DNA of 64,000 bases, taken from Bin80 sp965207565 (GTDB lineage Bacteria > Bacteroidota > Rhodothermia > Rhodothermales > Bin80). Under the pieces are notes generated by a model that made no database searches, was not told the DNA's origin, and saw only the letters and a list, made by a program, of their open reading frames with translations. Made by a program: the position numbers and the translations under genes. Position 1 is the stretch's first letter; each line of letters starts with the position of its first letter. The stretch is taken from assembly GCA_965207565.1 (NCBI GenBank), contig CBDBMQ010000007.1, forward strand, positions 62,001-126,000. Direction: 5' to 3'. Of this stretch, positions 26,270 to 35,934 are shown piece by piece.

Positions 26270-28045
26270 TTGACCTTTCCAATAAAAAAGGTGAAGAGCC
26301 TCTTTATCAGCCTAAGGTATTGGGTTGATTTGGCTGTGGTTTGCAGGATAGGAGTCCTCGTTGTAGTCTCGTTTGGGATATTTGGCTGCCAGATATCGGA
26401 GGATCCGGTGCCCGAACAGGGATTCATCCAATTCACCGAGGTGACCGATGAGGTGGGCCTCGGCACGTTTCGGCATGATAATGGGGAGGATGGCAAAAAG
26501 TATTATGCGGAGCAGATGGGCTCGGGAGCAGGCTTTATTGACTATGATGGAGATGGTTGGCTGGATATACTTCTTGCGGGGGGTGGCTACTGGGATCGGG
26601 CTCCACATCCGTGGTACAAGCCCCTATGGATGTACCGTAATATGGGGGATGGCACATTCATGGAGGTGACCGACCACGTGGGATTGAAAGATCTTGATGC
26701 GTTTACCCTTGGAGTGGCGACAGCGGATTATGACAATGATGGGGATCAGGATATTCTGATCACCAATCTGAATGAAAATATGCTCCTGGAAAATAAAGGG
26801 GGAGTATTTGAGCGCAGGGGAGTCGACGTAGGACTCAGTTCAGAGGACGAATGGAGCAGTTCTGCCCTGTGGATTGATGGGAATCGGGATGGATGGCTGG
26901 ATGTGTATGTGGGGAATTATGCGGACTGGACCCCGGAAACCGATAAATTTTGTCCAGAAGGAGGAGTTGAGAAGCTCTATTGTATTCCTGCGGACTATGA
27001 GGGACAGGCCAGTCGTTATTATGAAGCCCGGGGGGATGGCTCATTCGTGGACCGGACCCAGGAAGTCGACGTGTATCATTCACTTGGAAAAGCACTTGGA
27101 ATGGCAGAATGGGATTTTAATCAGGATGGCTGGCCGGATTTCGTGGTCGCGAATGATGGAGAGGGAGATCTGCTGTTTCTAAATAATAGAGATGGTACGT
27201 TTTCTGAGCGCGGTGTCCAGAGTGGCATTGCATTCAGCGAGCATGGGGAAGCCCGTGCCGGAATGGGCATTGATATTGGTGTGGTGGATCAGACTGGCCA
27301 CCCCTCGGTTTTTGTGGGTAACTTTTCCACAGAAATGATTGGTGTCTACCGGTATCTGGGCAATGGTCTATTTGCAGATCGTGCTGCAAGATCCCAGATT
27401 GGTCAACCCAGCCTCAACACACTCACCTTCGGGCTCATGCTCGTGGATGTAGATCTGGATACAGATTTGGATCTGTTTGTTGCCAATGGACACGTTTACC
27501 CCGACCGGCTGATTGGACAGGATAAAATCACCTATGAGCAGCGAGCACAGCTGTTTGAGAATGATGGAGCGGGCTTGTTTGAGGAAGTTCCCGCTTCAAC
27601 GACTCCCCCGCTTGTACTGGAGATGGTTGCCCGTGGCGCAGCCTATGGGGATTATGACCGGGATGGGGACTTGGATTTTCTCATTGTGGAGAACCATGGT
27701 CCAGCACATCTGTGGCGCAGCGATGTGAGGGGTCGAAATTGGCTACGGGTGAGTGTCACGGGTACCAATGGAAACCGTGACGCCTTCGGGACACATATCC
27801 GGGTACATGCTGGCGATCAGGTTCAAGAGCGCCGGATTCGATCAGGGGGCAGTTACCTGTCTCAGAATGAAATCGTTGCCGCATTTGGAATGCTGGACAT
27901 TGAAGTTGTAGACAGTATGCTGGTCAGTTGGCCTGATGGGCAGACGCAGGTCCTGTATGATCTTCCCGTGAATATTGAGGCCCATATTACTCAGGGACAG
28001 GAGGGCTGGAGCACTCGCCCAATGCCTGGCAAGCCAACTAATTGA
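26270..28045 (+). CDS. CRTAC1-family FG-GAP/ASPIC-UnbV lipoprotein 1
   Basis: A 591-residue lipoprotein (lipobox IFGC) with FG-GAP/VCBS propeller repeats bearing calcium loops: DYDGDGWLD, DYDNDGDQD, DGNRDGWLD, NQDGWPD, DVDLDTDLD and DYDRDGDLD. The C-terminal ASPIC/UnbV domain contains TNGNRDAFGTHIRVHAGD and GSYLSQNEIVAAFGM. A Cys pair (DKFC ... LYCIPADYEG) is shared with the next two proteins. The TTG start at 26270 leaves a long hydrophilic leader; a GTG near 26335 would give a typical short lipoprotein signal. Its stop overlaps the next gene by one base (TGATG). Such proteins bind glycans or integrin-like ligands at the surface; a specific role is not known. Confidence 0.85.
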   Translation: MTFPIKKVKSLFISLRYWVDLAVVCRIGVLVVVSFGIFGCQISEDPVPEQGFIQFTEVTDEVGLGTFRHDNGEDGKKYYAEQMGSGAGFIDYDGDGWLDILLAGGGYWDRAPHPWYKPLWMYRNMGDGTFMEVTDHVGLKDLDAFTLGVATADYDNDGDQDILITNLNENMLLENKGGVFERRGVDVGLSSEDEWSSSALWIDGNRDGWLDVYVGNYADWTPETDKFCPEGGVEKLYCIPADYEGQASRYYEARGDGSFVDRTQEVDVYHSLGKALGMAEWDFNQDGWPDFVVANDGEGDLLFLNNRDGTFSERGVQSGIAFSEHGEARAGMGIDIGVVDQTGHPSVFVGNFSTEMIGVYRYLGNGLFADRAARSQIGQPSLNTLTFGLMLVDVDLDTDLDLFVANGHVYPDRLIGQDKITYEQRAQLFENDGAGLFEEVPASTTPPLVLEMVARGAAYGDYDRDGDLDFLIVENHGPAHLWRSDVRGRNWLRVSVTGTNGNRDAFGTHIRVHAGDQVQERRIRSGGSYLSQNEIVAAFGMLDIEVVDSMLVSWPDGQTQVLYDLPVNIEAHITQGQEGWSTRPMPGKPTN

Positions 28046-29712
28046 TGCGGAGTGTGATTATAGCATGTGTGGGGATCACCCTGATTGCGGGATGTGCCGG
28101 GGACGCCCCCCAGGATCCAGACGCAGTGAACACGCTGTTTGCGGATGTGACCGAGGAGATTGGATTCGGAGGGGTTGTGCATAATCACGGCGGGTTCGGG
28201 AATTCCTGGGCACCGGAAATTGTCGGTGCAGGAGGGGCATTCTTTGACTACGACCAGGATGGCTGGCAGGATATTATTGTGGCGACAGGGGGGGCATTTG
28301 AAGGAGAGCCTCCACTTGGAGCACATCCGGCTCTGCGACTGTTTCGCAATCTTGGTAATGGACAATTCGATGAGGTGACCCAACCAGCCGGCCTAGCCTT
28401 GCTTCGCGCTTACAGCCTGGGAATGACCATCGGGGATTATGACAACGACGGGGATCAGGATATTTATGTGACCACACTGGAAGAAGATCTGCTACTGCGT
28501 AACACGGATGGCGTTTTTGAGGAAATTGGACAGGCGGCGAAGGTAGGCTTGGTCAGTGAGTGGAGTACGAGTGCAATGTTCTTTGATGCAAACCGTGATG
28601 GATTCCTGGATCTCTATGTTGGAACGTATGTTCACTGGACGCCCGAAGATGATATTTACTGCAGTTTCGGTGACAGTAAGGTATACTGTACGCCTGAGTT
28701 GTATGATGGGATTGCCAGTCGGTACTACCAGAATAATGGAGATGGCACCTTTACAGATCTTACGGAGCAGGTGGGATTCCTGTCGGGAGTCGATGCGGGT
28801 CGGGACAAAACGTTAGGGGTTGCGGAACTGGATGCAAATCAGGATGGGTGGCCCGATGTGTTCGTTGCAAATGATACAGAGCGGGACATGCTGTTTATGA
28901 ATCAAGGCGACGGGACGTTCGTGGAAACGGGCAGACGCAGTGGGGTCGCGTATGATCAGCATGGGAAGCCGAGGGCCGGCATGGGTGTGGATATTGGTGT
29001 GGTGGATGACTCGGGGGAGCCATCTATCTTTGTCGGAAACTTTTCGGATGAGATGGTAGGGGTCTATCAGCATAGAGGCAATGGCATGTTCAATGACCGT
29101 GCAGCTGCATCCAGGATGGGGCAGCCCAGCCTGAAGACACTCACCTTTGGTCTGGTACTCTTTGATGTTGATCTGGACACAGATCTGGACGTATTGATTG
29201 CCAATGGTCATGTACAGACACACATTGCTCAGATTGTGGACGGAGTCGCCTTTCGGCAGCGTCCGCAATTATTTTTGAATACTGGAGCAGGCACGTTTAC
29301 AGAGATGTCGGCAAGCGGGCCACTGGCAGCGTCTTTTGTCGGTCGGGGTCTGGCCACGGGGGACTATGATCGTGATGGTGACCTGGATGTTCTTCTGGTC
29401 GAAAACAATGGCCCCGCACATGTGTGGCGGAATGAGTCCGAGGGAGAGACCTGGCTCCGGGTTGAACTCACAGGTACCAGGAGCAATCGCAATGCGTATG
29501 GTGCACAACTCCACCTGTGGAGTCGTGGACACATGCAGGTGCGGCGTATTCGTACGGGTTCCAGCTATTTGTCCCATTCGGAGTCAGCCGCCTTTTTTGG
29601 GCTTCAGGGGATGCCAGACAGTCTCTATGTCCGTTGGCCAAGTGGACTGGAAACCTGGGTTCATGAATTACCGATCAATACCACGATACACCTTTTAGAA
29701 GATGAATTGTAA
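28045..29712 (+). CDS. CRTAC1-family FG-GAP/ASPIC-UnbV lipoprotein 2
   Basis: Paralogue of its neighbours, 555 residues from the ATG at 28045 that overlaps the previous stop. The signal MRSVIIACVGITLIAGCAG has lipobox IAGC. The same propeller is present with calcium loops DYDQDGWQD, DYDNDGDQD, DANRDGFLD, NQDGWPD, DVDLDTDLD, DYDRDGDLD, the Cys pair DIYC...VYCTPELYDG and the ASPIC segment TRSNRNAYGAQLHLW. Its stop overlaps the following ATG by 11 nt, so all three paralogues are translationally coupled. Anchoring by lipidation and the absence of an export sorting domain suggest retention at the envelope. Confidence 0.88.
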   Translation: MRSVIIACVGITLIAGCAGDAPQDPDAVNTLFADVTEEIGFGGVVHNHGGFGNSWAPEIVGAGGAFFDYDQDGWQDIIVATGGAFEGEPPLGAHPALRLFRNLGNGQFDEVTQPAGLALLRAYSLGMTIGDYDNDGDQDIYVTTLEEDLLLRNTDGVFEEIGQAAKVGLVSEWSTSAMFFDANRDGFLDLYVGTYVHWTPEDDIYCSFGDSKVYCTPELYDGIASRYYQNNGDGTFTDLTEQVGFLSGVDAGRDKTLGVAELDANQDGWPDVFVANDTERDMLFMNQGDGTFVETGRRSGVAYDQHGKPRAGMGVDIGVVDDSGEPSIFVGNFSDEMVGVYQHRGNGMFNDRAAASRMGQPSLKTLTFGLVLFDVDLDTDLDVLIANGHVQTHIAQIVDGVAFRQRPQLFLNTGAGTFTEMSASGPLAASFVGRGLATGDYDRDGDLDVLLVENNGPAHVWRNESEGETWLRVELTGTRSNRNAYGAQLHLWSRGHMQVRRIRTGSSYLSHSESAAFFGLQGMPDSLYVRWPSGLETWVHELPINTTIHLLEDEL

Positions 29713-31381
29713 GGGACTTATCCGAATTGAGGGCATGATCTTGCTTTTCGTTTTCGGAGCATGCAGTCAATCCGCCCCTGACCCGCAGGTATCAGAAGAG
29801 ATTCAGCAGGCCCCTCAGATCGTATTTACAGACATGACCGCGTCTGCCGGTCTGGGAGATTTCCTGCACGAAACCGGAGCCTTTGGAGAAAAATGGTTTC
29901 CAGAGACAATGGGGGCAGGAGGAGGATTTCTGGATTATGATGGAGATGGAATCCTGGATATTTTGCTGATCTCCGGTAGTGTGTTTCCATCGCAGGGAGC
30001 GATTGCACAACCCTCAATTCGTCTGTATCGCGGTAGCGAGAACGGGCAATTCGCAGAAGTGACCCAAGGGGCCGGTCTACAATCTCTTCAGAGCTATGCA
30101 TTTGGTGTGAGTGTTGCAGATTACGATAATGACGGCGATCCCGATGTGTTTGTGACGGCGTTGTATGAAAACCTTCTGCTTCGTAATGAAGGAGGAGTCT
30201 TTCGCGAAGTCAGTCAGGAAGCAGGACTGGGGGGATATAGCGAGTGGAGCAGTGCCAGTGTGTTTCTGGATGCGGATCGGGATGGGTTTTTGGATTTATA
30301 CATCGGGAATTATGTTCACTGGACTCCTGAAGAGGATATTTACTGCACACGGGTAGGGGATAAGAAATCCTATTGCACCCCGGAGCAGTATGAGGGAATT
30401 ACGGGACGGTTTTACCGGAATCGGGGGGACGGCACATTTGAAGAGAGGTCAGATGATTTTGCCGGTTTGCCTGGCAAAACGCTTGCGGCTGCGGGTATGG
30501 ACTACAACCGGGATGGATGGCCGGATTTGATTGTTGCGAATGATACCCAGCGGGACCTTCTTTTTGAAAACCAAGGGGATGGAATTTTTATTGAGAAGGG
30601 CGTGGTCAGTGGGATTGCGTTCGATGAAAATGGGCGTGCACGCGCCGGAATGGGGATCGATGTTGGTGTGGTGGACCATACCGGTGGAGAGACGGTATTC
30701 ATAGGACATTTCTCAGGTGAAATGGTGGGTGTCTATCGACATATGGGCAACGGAATCTTTACCGAACGGGCAGCGGTTTCCCAGATCGGACGGCCCAGCC
30801 TGCGTACACTGACCTTCGGACTTTTGTTGGCTGATTTTGATCTGGATACAGACCTGGATCTAGTTACTGCCAATGGCCACATTACCGAAGATATTGGAGA
30901 GGTAGAGGAAGGAGTTACATTTCGGCAACGGACACAGCTGTATGTCAATGAGGGAAATGGACAGTTTTCAGAGGCAGAGCCAACCGGTGTTCTTTCAGAA
31001 TTCATGGTGGCCCGGGGGGTGGCGTGGGCAGACTATGATCAAGACGGGGACCCGGACCTACTCATTACGGAGAATGGTGGACCCGCACATCTCTGGCGTA
31101 ATGACACGTCCTACGGGAATTCATTGACCGTAAAGTTAATCGGCTCCGAGAGCAATCGGGATGCGGTCGGAAGCCGTGTTCGTGTGCATGTGAATGGGGA
31201 GTGGCAGGAGCGCTACGTGCGGACCGGTACAAGTTATCTTTCTCAGAGCCAACAGTGGCCACTGTTTGGTCTGGGCATGGCAGAATCCGTGGATTCATTG
31301 GAGGTGCAGTGGCCAAACGGCAGCTTTATGAACCGCACCGCCATACCAGCCGGGACGATTACACTGGTGGAAGAATCATAG
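29702..31381 (+). CDS. CRTAC1-family FG-GAP/ASPIC-UnbV lipoprotein 3
   Basis: Third tandem copy, 559 residues. The leader ends at lipobox FGAC (VFGACSQ). FG-GAP calcium loops are DYDGDGILD, DYDNDGDPD, DADRDGFLD, NRDGWPD, DFDLDTDLD and DYDQDGDPD; the Cys pair is DIYC...SYCTPEQYEG; the ASPIC part is SESNRDAVGSRVRVHVNG, then GTSYLSQSQQWPLFGLG. It is closest in layout to copy 2 (both have EDIYC). The start overlaps copy 2 and the gene ends 25 bp before the TPR gene. All three probably arose by tandem duplication in this locus. Confidence 0.88.
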   Translation: MNCKGLIRIEGMILLFVFGACSQSAPDPQVSEEIQQAPQIVFTDMTASAGLGDFLHETGAFGEKWFPETMGAGGGFLDYDGDGILDILLISGSVFPSQGAIAQPSIRLYRGSENGQFAEVTQGAGLQSLQSYAFGVSVADYDNDGDPDVFVTALYENLLLRNEGGVFREVSQEAGLGGYSEWSSASVFLDADRDGFLDLYIGNYVHWTPEEDIYCTRVGDKKSYCTPEQYEGITGRFYRNRGDGTFEERSDDFAGLPGKTLAAAGMDYNRDGWPDLIVANDTQRDLLFENQGDGIFIEKGVVSGIAFDENGRARAGMGIDVGVVDHTGGETVFIGHFSGEMVGVYRHMGNGIFTERAAVSQIGRPSLRTLTFGLLLADFDLDTDLDLVTANGHITEDIGEVEEGVTFRQRTQLYVNEGNGQFSEAEPTGVLSEFMVARGVAWADYDQDGDPDLLITENGGPAHLWRNDTSYGNSLTVKLIGSESNRDAVGSRVRVHVNGEWQERYVRTGTSYLSQSQQWPLFGLGMAESVDSLEVQWPNGSFMNRTAIPAGTITLVEES

Positions 31382-31406
31382 TTAGGGTCATTTTATCAAG
31401 CCATCA

Positions 31407-32777
31407 ATGCAACTAGAAAAGAGCGTATACTCAGCAGCAGAGGAAACCACTGGAGCAGCCCTGAAGCCAGGGGATCCTGCACACGGAGCCCGGCAGATCT
31501 ATGGGGGTGCGGCAGGCATCCTTCTGCTTTACCTGTTCATTGCGGTATCCGGTTGTCGTGAACCGGCCGGGATTGCTCAGAGGCAGCGGAACAGCCTCCC
31601 TCCGCGGGTCGCCGGATACATGGTTGAGGCGGAAGGGGCATTTTACCGGGGGGTGTATGAGCTGGCGCTGGCCTATACGGATAGTGCAGAGGCCTATATG
31701 CCGGAGTTGGCGGATCTTCACTTTTTACGGGGCAAGATCTACACGCAACTCAATCAATTGCAGGTGGCACAGGCCGCCTATCAGGTCGTCCTGGAAATTG
31801 ACCCGGAGTATGCGGGGGCACGGTTCGATATGGGGCTGAACAGCTTCCGGCGGGGGAAACTCCGTGATGCAATAAATTTTTATTTGGAAGAAGAACGTGA
31901 AGTTGGCCCAACCACTGCTCTCTATCATGAATTGGGCCGGGCCTATGCGAAGATTGGTGTGCCGGACAGTGCGAAGGCTGCATATGAACAGGCACTGTCG
32001 CTGGACCCGGAGCACACGACAACCTATATGTGGCTTGGGCAACTGCTGGAAGAAACCGGGGATTTGGAAGGCGCACTGGAGATATCCTTGAATGGTCTCG
32101 GACTACGCCCGGATGATTTGGATTATCAATATATCGTGGGAACGCAGTACTTCCGACTCGACTCCGCTGAAGCGGCTCTCCCCCATCTTGAGCCTGTAGC
32201 GAGAGAATGGACATGGCATCACGGTGCACAATTCAATCTCGGACAAGTCTACATGCGGCTTGGGCGAGAGGCGGAGGCAGAGATTTATTTTGCGAGGGCG
32301 GATGAAGCCCAGCAACTTCAGCAGCGTGTCAATGAGGCCCAGAATGCGATCAATAATGATCCCACCTCGCCGGCCAACTGGATTGAACTGGGGAATCGAC
32401 TTCGGGAGTCCAAGAGATACGGCCGTGCGATTGAGGCGTATAAGAATGGGTTGACGATTCAAGTCCCTCCAGGGCTTGCACTGTATATGCAAACAAACCT
32501 CGCCACGCTTTACATGGAATGCGGGGATCTGAGCGAGGCAGTCAGGAGGTTTGAAGCAATCTTGCGGGCAGACCCGGATTTAGGTGTAGCAAGACTGAAT
32601 TTAGGGATCGTATATGCACAAGGGGGCAGGTTTGACGAGGCGCGTGCCACATGGAGGGAACTCCTGGAAAGAGAGCCACAAAACACTGCTGCTCAAAGCT
32701 ATTTGGAACAGCTGGATACAATGGATCAAAATGAGTATGTGGAAGCAAGTACTGCTGATTGCCGCGATAGCGGTTAG
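31407..32777 (+). CDS. TPR-repeat lipoprotein
   Basis: A 456-residue protein with at least eight tetratricopeptide repeats between about residues 65 and 440, for example ELADLHFLRGKIYTQLNQLQ, ALYHELGRAYAKIGVPDSA and LARLNLGIVYAQGGRFDEA-like units (actual GVARLNLGIVYAQGG). A hydrophobic segment ending VSGC gives a lipobox at about Cys50, but it is preceded by an unusually long, 35-residue hydrophilic leader; no better start codon was found. TPR proteins commonly sit beside CRTAC1 genes and may scaffold the complex at the inner leaflet of the outer membrane (inference). The end overlaps the start of the following hydrolase-fold gene. Confidence 0.85.
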   Translation: MQLEKSVYSAAEETTGAALKPGDPAHGARQIYGGAAGILLLYLFIAVSGCREPAGIAQRQRNSLPPRVAGYMVEAEGAFYRGVYELALAYTDSAEAYMPELADLHFLRGKIYTQLNQLQVAQAAYQVVLEIDPEYAGARFDMGLNSFRRGKLRDAINFYLEEEREVGPTTALYHELGRAYAKIGVPDSAKAAYEQALSLDPEHTTTYMWLGQLLEETGDLEGALEISLNGLGLRPDDLDYQYIVGTQYFRLDSAEAALPHLEPVAREWTWHHGAQFNLGQVYMRLGREAEAEIYFARADEAQQLQQRVNEAQNAINNDPTSPANWIELGNRLRESKRYGRAIEAYKNGLTIQVPPGLALYMQTNLATLYMECGDLSEAVRRFEAILRADPDLGVARLNLGIVYAQGGRFDEARATWRELLEREPQNTAAQSYLEQLDTMDQNEYVEASTADCRDSG

Positions 32778-33963
32778 TTCAAGTTTTGGTGCACAATCCC
32801 AGATCATTCAGGATGGGGATTGGGTCGGGCGGATTATTCATCGGAATGGTCAAGTCATGGATGTGACCTACAAGGTTCAGAACGGGGAAGATGGCTTACA
32901 GGTCACGCTTGATGTAGAGGAATATGGTCCCTTTCAGTTCAGAGATATACGGGTAACCGCAGACAGTCTGTTTTTTGTGTGGGAGCCCTCGTTCGAGTTG
33001 CCATGCACACTGGTACGTCTTCCCGATGGGGTATATCACGGTGTATGCGCAGATCCGTGGGGAGGTTATGGAGGGGCGATTATGGCACCTCCCGGCTCGG
33101 ACAGAGATGCGTTAACCTTGGATGAGATAACGTTCAGACGTATTTCCGGGTTGGAGGATACGGACTCAGAGCCCGAAGAATGGCGGTTGGGGGAAGCCTA
33201 TCCAAAGGGGGGTACCGTGGTGCTGAACGACCTGGATGTGAATTATATTGATGCAGGCACGGGTCCAATGGCAGTGGTGCTGATTGCAGGGTTGGGGGAT
33301 AACCTCACCACCTGGGAGGTGCTTCAGCAGAGTCTGGCGCGAGACTTCCGTACGATTGCGTATGATCGGCCCGGTCTGGGTTTATCGAAGACATCCCCCA
33401 TGCCCCGTACTCTGGATCAGATGGCATCTGAGCTGAGAGATTTGCTCCAGAGCATCAATGCCCCTGCACCCTATTTGTTTGTGGCGCATGCGGAGGGGGC
33501 ATTTATTGCCCGTCGGTTTGTGGATTTATATACCGAGCGGGTGCGTGGTCTGGTCCTCATTGATCCTGACCACGAAAAGCAAGCCGAGATATGGAAAGGG
33601 CTGGATGCAGAGGCGTGGCAGTCATACTGGAGCCGTGTCAAACGCTTTCAGTCTGTGTTGCCGGGAGGGACAGGCCAGGAGTTCAAGATTTATGCTGAAA
33701 TGATTGATGAGGAGGTCGATCCAGGGCTCTCGTCTGCACCTTCGGTACCCACCGTAATCTTGACGGCCGGACGTGTGTCAGATCCCGCAAGTTGGATTGG
33801 GGAGTCTCCAGAAGGGCGCCGGGCATGGAGCAGGTTTCATGCTTCCTGGGTAGAGAAGATGCCCATGGGCACGCATATGATCCTAGATTATGGCTCCTAC
33901 ATCCATCAGGAACAGCCAGATAAAGTAGAGGAGGTCATTCACACCATGCTGTCCGGGAAGTAG
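32737..33963 (+). CDS. Alpha/beta-hydrolase-fold protein lacking catalytic residues
   Basis: A secreted 408-residue protein (start at ATG 32737; 32731 is possible; both overlap the TPR gene). Signal peptide MWKQVLLIAAIAVSSSFGAQS; a beta-rich domain (about 20-140); then an alpha/beta-hydrolase core with NYIDAGTGP, LIAGLGDNLTTW (oxyanion region) and TIAYDRPGLGLSK. The nucleophile elbow, normally GHSxGG, reads VAHAEGAF, with Ala252 (33490-33492) in place of Ser. The catalytic His position, normally G-H before the last helix, reads YGSYIHQEQP, with Ser (33895-33897). The acid LIDPD is kept. It is therefore predicted to be a pseudoenzyme, perhaps a binding or structural protein. Confidence 0.8.
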   Translation: MWKQVLLIAAIAVSSSFGAQSQIIQDGDWVGRIIHRNGQVMDVTYKVQNGEDGLQVTLDVEEYGPFQFRDIRVTADSLFFVWEPSFELPCTLVRLPDGVYHGVCADPWGGYGGAIMAPPGSDRDALTLDEITFRRISGLEDTDSEPEEWRLGEAYPKGGTVVLNDLDVNYIDAGTGPMAVVLIAGLGDNLTTWEVLQQSLARDFRTIAYDRPGLGLSKTSPMPRTLDQMASELRDLLQSINAPAPYLFVAHAEGAFIARRFVDLYTERVRGLVLIDPDHEKQAEIWKGLDAEAWQSYWSRVKRFQSVLPGGTGQEFKIYAEMIDEEVDPGLSSAPSVPTVILTAGRVSDPASWIGESPEGRRAWSRFHASWVEKMPMGTHMILDYGSYIHQEQPDKVEEVIHTMLSGK

Positions 33964-35934
33964 TTACCGGATGCGTGTGATTCGCTCCGAGGAGATCGGA
34001 CGACCGTCAAGGAAGCTGTGAATGAAGTAGGTCCCGCTGGGCAGACCTTTCGCGTCAAGTACAATGCGTGTAGGCTGGTGCAGTACAGGTGTCCCGCTGA
34101 AAAGTGTCTGGATTCGGCGCCCGACAAGGTCGTACAATGCAATTACGACCGATCCGTGTGCTCCAGAGGTAAACTCAAGTGCGGTCTCGGCAGAGAAGGG
34201 ATTCGGATAAGGAGTGGAGATCACTAGATCTTCAGCGTAGAGTTCAACAGTGACGGGTTCGGAAACTCTATAGGCACCGGACGCGGTAATCTGCCGGATT
34301 TGAAATGAATACTGGCCGGGATCCAGGTTGTCAACGGTATGGGTAAAGCTGGCTGGCACTTGTGCACTTCCGGGGACTTCGGCAAGGATTACAAGTGGCT
34401 CAATGCGTTCAATCACAAACGTAATTCCAATCGATGACTGGGTTGTGGACCATGCAAGTTGAATGGACCGCTCCCCTGGGATCGCACGCAGCCCATTGAA
34501 TACGACAAAGTCATAGCCCAGGCAATCTTTGCGCAGTGGCAATTGACAGATCGGGTCTGCATTCAGTGCTGCATACGTGGCATTATCAGGCAGGCAGATT
34601 CCGGCATTTTCTGACAGGTTACACTGATTCAACGTTGCACCAAGTGCTGCCACTTGCAGGGGTAATATTCCGGTGAGCTCGTTGTTGCTGAGATCAAGAG
34701 TCATGAGTTGACTCAGCCCGGCATATTCTTGAGGGACATCTCCCTGCAGGTTGTTTTTTGAGAGGTCAAGTACCTGGAGATTTGATAGAGAGGACAAGGA
34801 TTGGGGCAGATCTCCTGTGAGACGGTTATCCGGCAGGACGATGCTGGTGATCTCTTCATTGTGACAGCTTATGCCGTGCCAGTCACATGGATCTGATCTG
34901 GCAAGCCACCCCTCACTTTGTATCCAGGATGCTCCATCGGTCTCAAAGTAAGCAGACTCAAGGCTTTGGCAATCTACGCCCTGACATACTTTGCATGTAC
35001 TCTGCTGCGAGAGTGAGCAAACCTGATCAAGGTTCGCATAGGGGGGTGCATCCGGAATGCATATGCGATTTCCTTCCAGATGGCAATTGGTGATTCTGGC
35101 GGCGTACGTAGCTGTTGTGAGGGAAAGAGCCCCTTCCAGATTATTGTCGGCGAGCGAGAGCCATACGAGTTGATCCAGTTGAATCAACGCTTCGGGTAGG
35201 GTTCCAGAAAACATGTTATTGCTGACATCAAGAAACTTGAATGCGCTCAGATCTCCCAGCCAGGTTGGAAGAGAGCCGCTAAAGAGGTTCTGACTCAGAT
35301 CCAGGTGCTCAAGTTTGATGAGGTGGCGGAAGGAGTCGGGGATCACTCCGCCAAAGCTGTTTCCACTGAGATCAAGGTGCTGCAGCTCGGTGAGTTGTCC
35401 GAATCTTTCGGGTACGGGTCCCTCCAATTTATTGTCTCCCAGACTCAGTTCACGAAGGTTGGTCAGGTTTCCCAGTTCCGGCGGGATCGTACCAGTGAAG
35501 GCATTATTGCCGAGCATAAGAACTTCCAGGTGTTCCAGATCTCCGAGCGTAGCCGGGATCTGATTGATCAGTTTTTTCTGGCGGATCCCTGGGCCGGTAT
35601 TATCAATGCGGAGTGTTCGCAATTCTGAAAGGAAAGCCAGGTCTCCCGGAAGTGTACCGATGAGGTCGTTTCCAGACAGATCAATATGTATGATCTCTCT
35701 GGGCCAGCCAGAAGATTGACAAGTGATCCCGTACCAGTCACACGGATGATTAGTTCGAAGCCATCCGCGCACATTTCGCCAGTTAAACCCATCGGTATCG
35801 TAGAAGAGTTTTTCCAGAACTTGACAGTCCTCCAAAGTAATCTGATCAATCAGGGGGCATCCCAGAAATTGTGCATGTGTAGCAGTTGTGTGAGAAACTG
35901 CAAGGACAAGGATCAAGGGAATAACACGGGTCAT
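33964..35934 (-). CDS. Plant-type LRR protein with T9SS sorting domain
   Basis: An exported 656-residue protein (start ATG 35934, MTRVIPLILVLAVSHTTATHAQ signal; a start at 35967 is also possible). It has two LRRNT_2-like caps with DGFNWRNVRGWLRTNHPCDW (and a second at WIQSEGWLARSDPCDWHGISC), each followed by plant-specific LRRs of the LxxLxLxxNxLxGxIPxxL kind (about eight in the first block and three or four in the second). A fibronectin-like segment and a T9SS type A sorting domain (STPYPNPFSAETALEF ... LPSGTYFIHSF) close it. The gene converges on the hydrolase-fold gene with no spacer. A binding protein for peptides or glycans is likely. Confidence 0.88.
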   Translation of the reverse strand: MTRVIPLILVLAVSHTTATHAQFLGCPLIDQITLEDCQVLEKLFYDTDGFNWRNVRGWLRTNHPCDWYGITCQSSGWPREIIHIDLSGNDLIGTLPGDLAFLSELRTLRIDNTGPGIRQKKLINQIPATLGDLEHLEVLMLGNNAFTGTIPPELGNLTNLRELSLGDNKLEGPVPERFGQLTELQHLDLSGNSFGGVIPDSFRHLIKLEHLDLSQNLFSGSLPTWLGDLSAFKFLDVSNNMFSGTLPEALIQLDQLVWLSLADNNLEGALSLTTATYAARITNCHLEGNRICIPDAPPYANLDQVCSLSQQSTCKVCQGVDCQSLESAYFETDGASWIQSEGWLARSDPCDWHGISCHNEEITSIVLPDNRLTGDLPQSLSSLSNLQVLDLSKNNLQGDVPQEYAGLSQLMTLDLSNNELTGILPLQVAALGATLNQCNLSENAGICLPDNATYAALNADPICQLPLRKDCLGYDFVVFNGLRAIPGERSIQLAWSTTQSSIGITFVIERIEPLVILAEVPGSAQVPASFTHTVDNLDPGQYSFQIRQITASGAYRVSEPVTVELYAEDLVISTPYPNPFSAETALEFTSGAHGSVVIALYDLVGRRIQTLFSGTPVLHQPTRIVLDAKGLPSGTYFIHSFLDGRPISSERITRIR

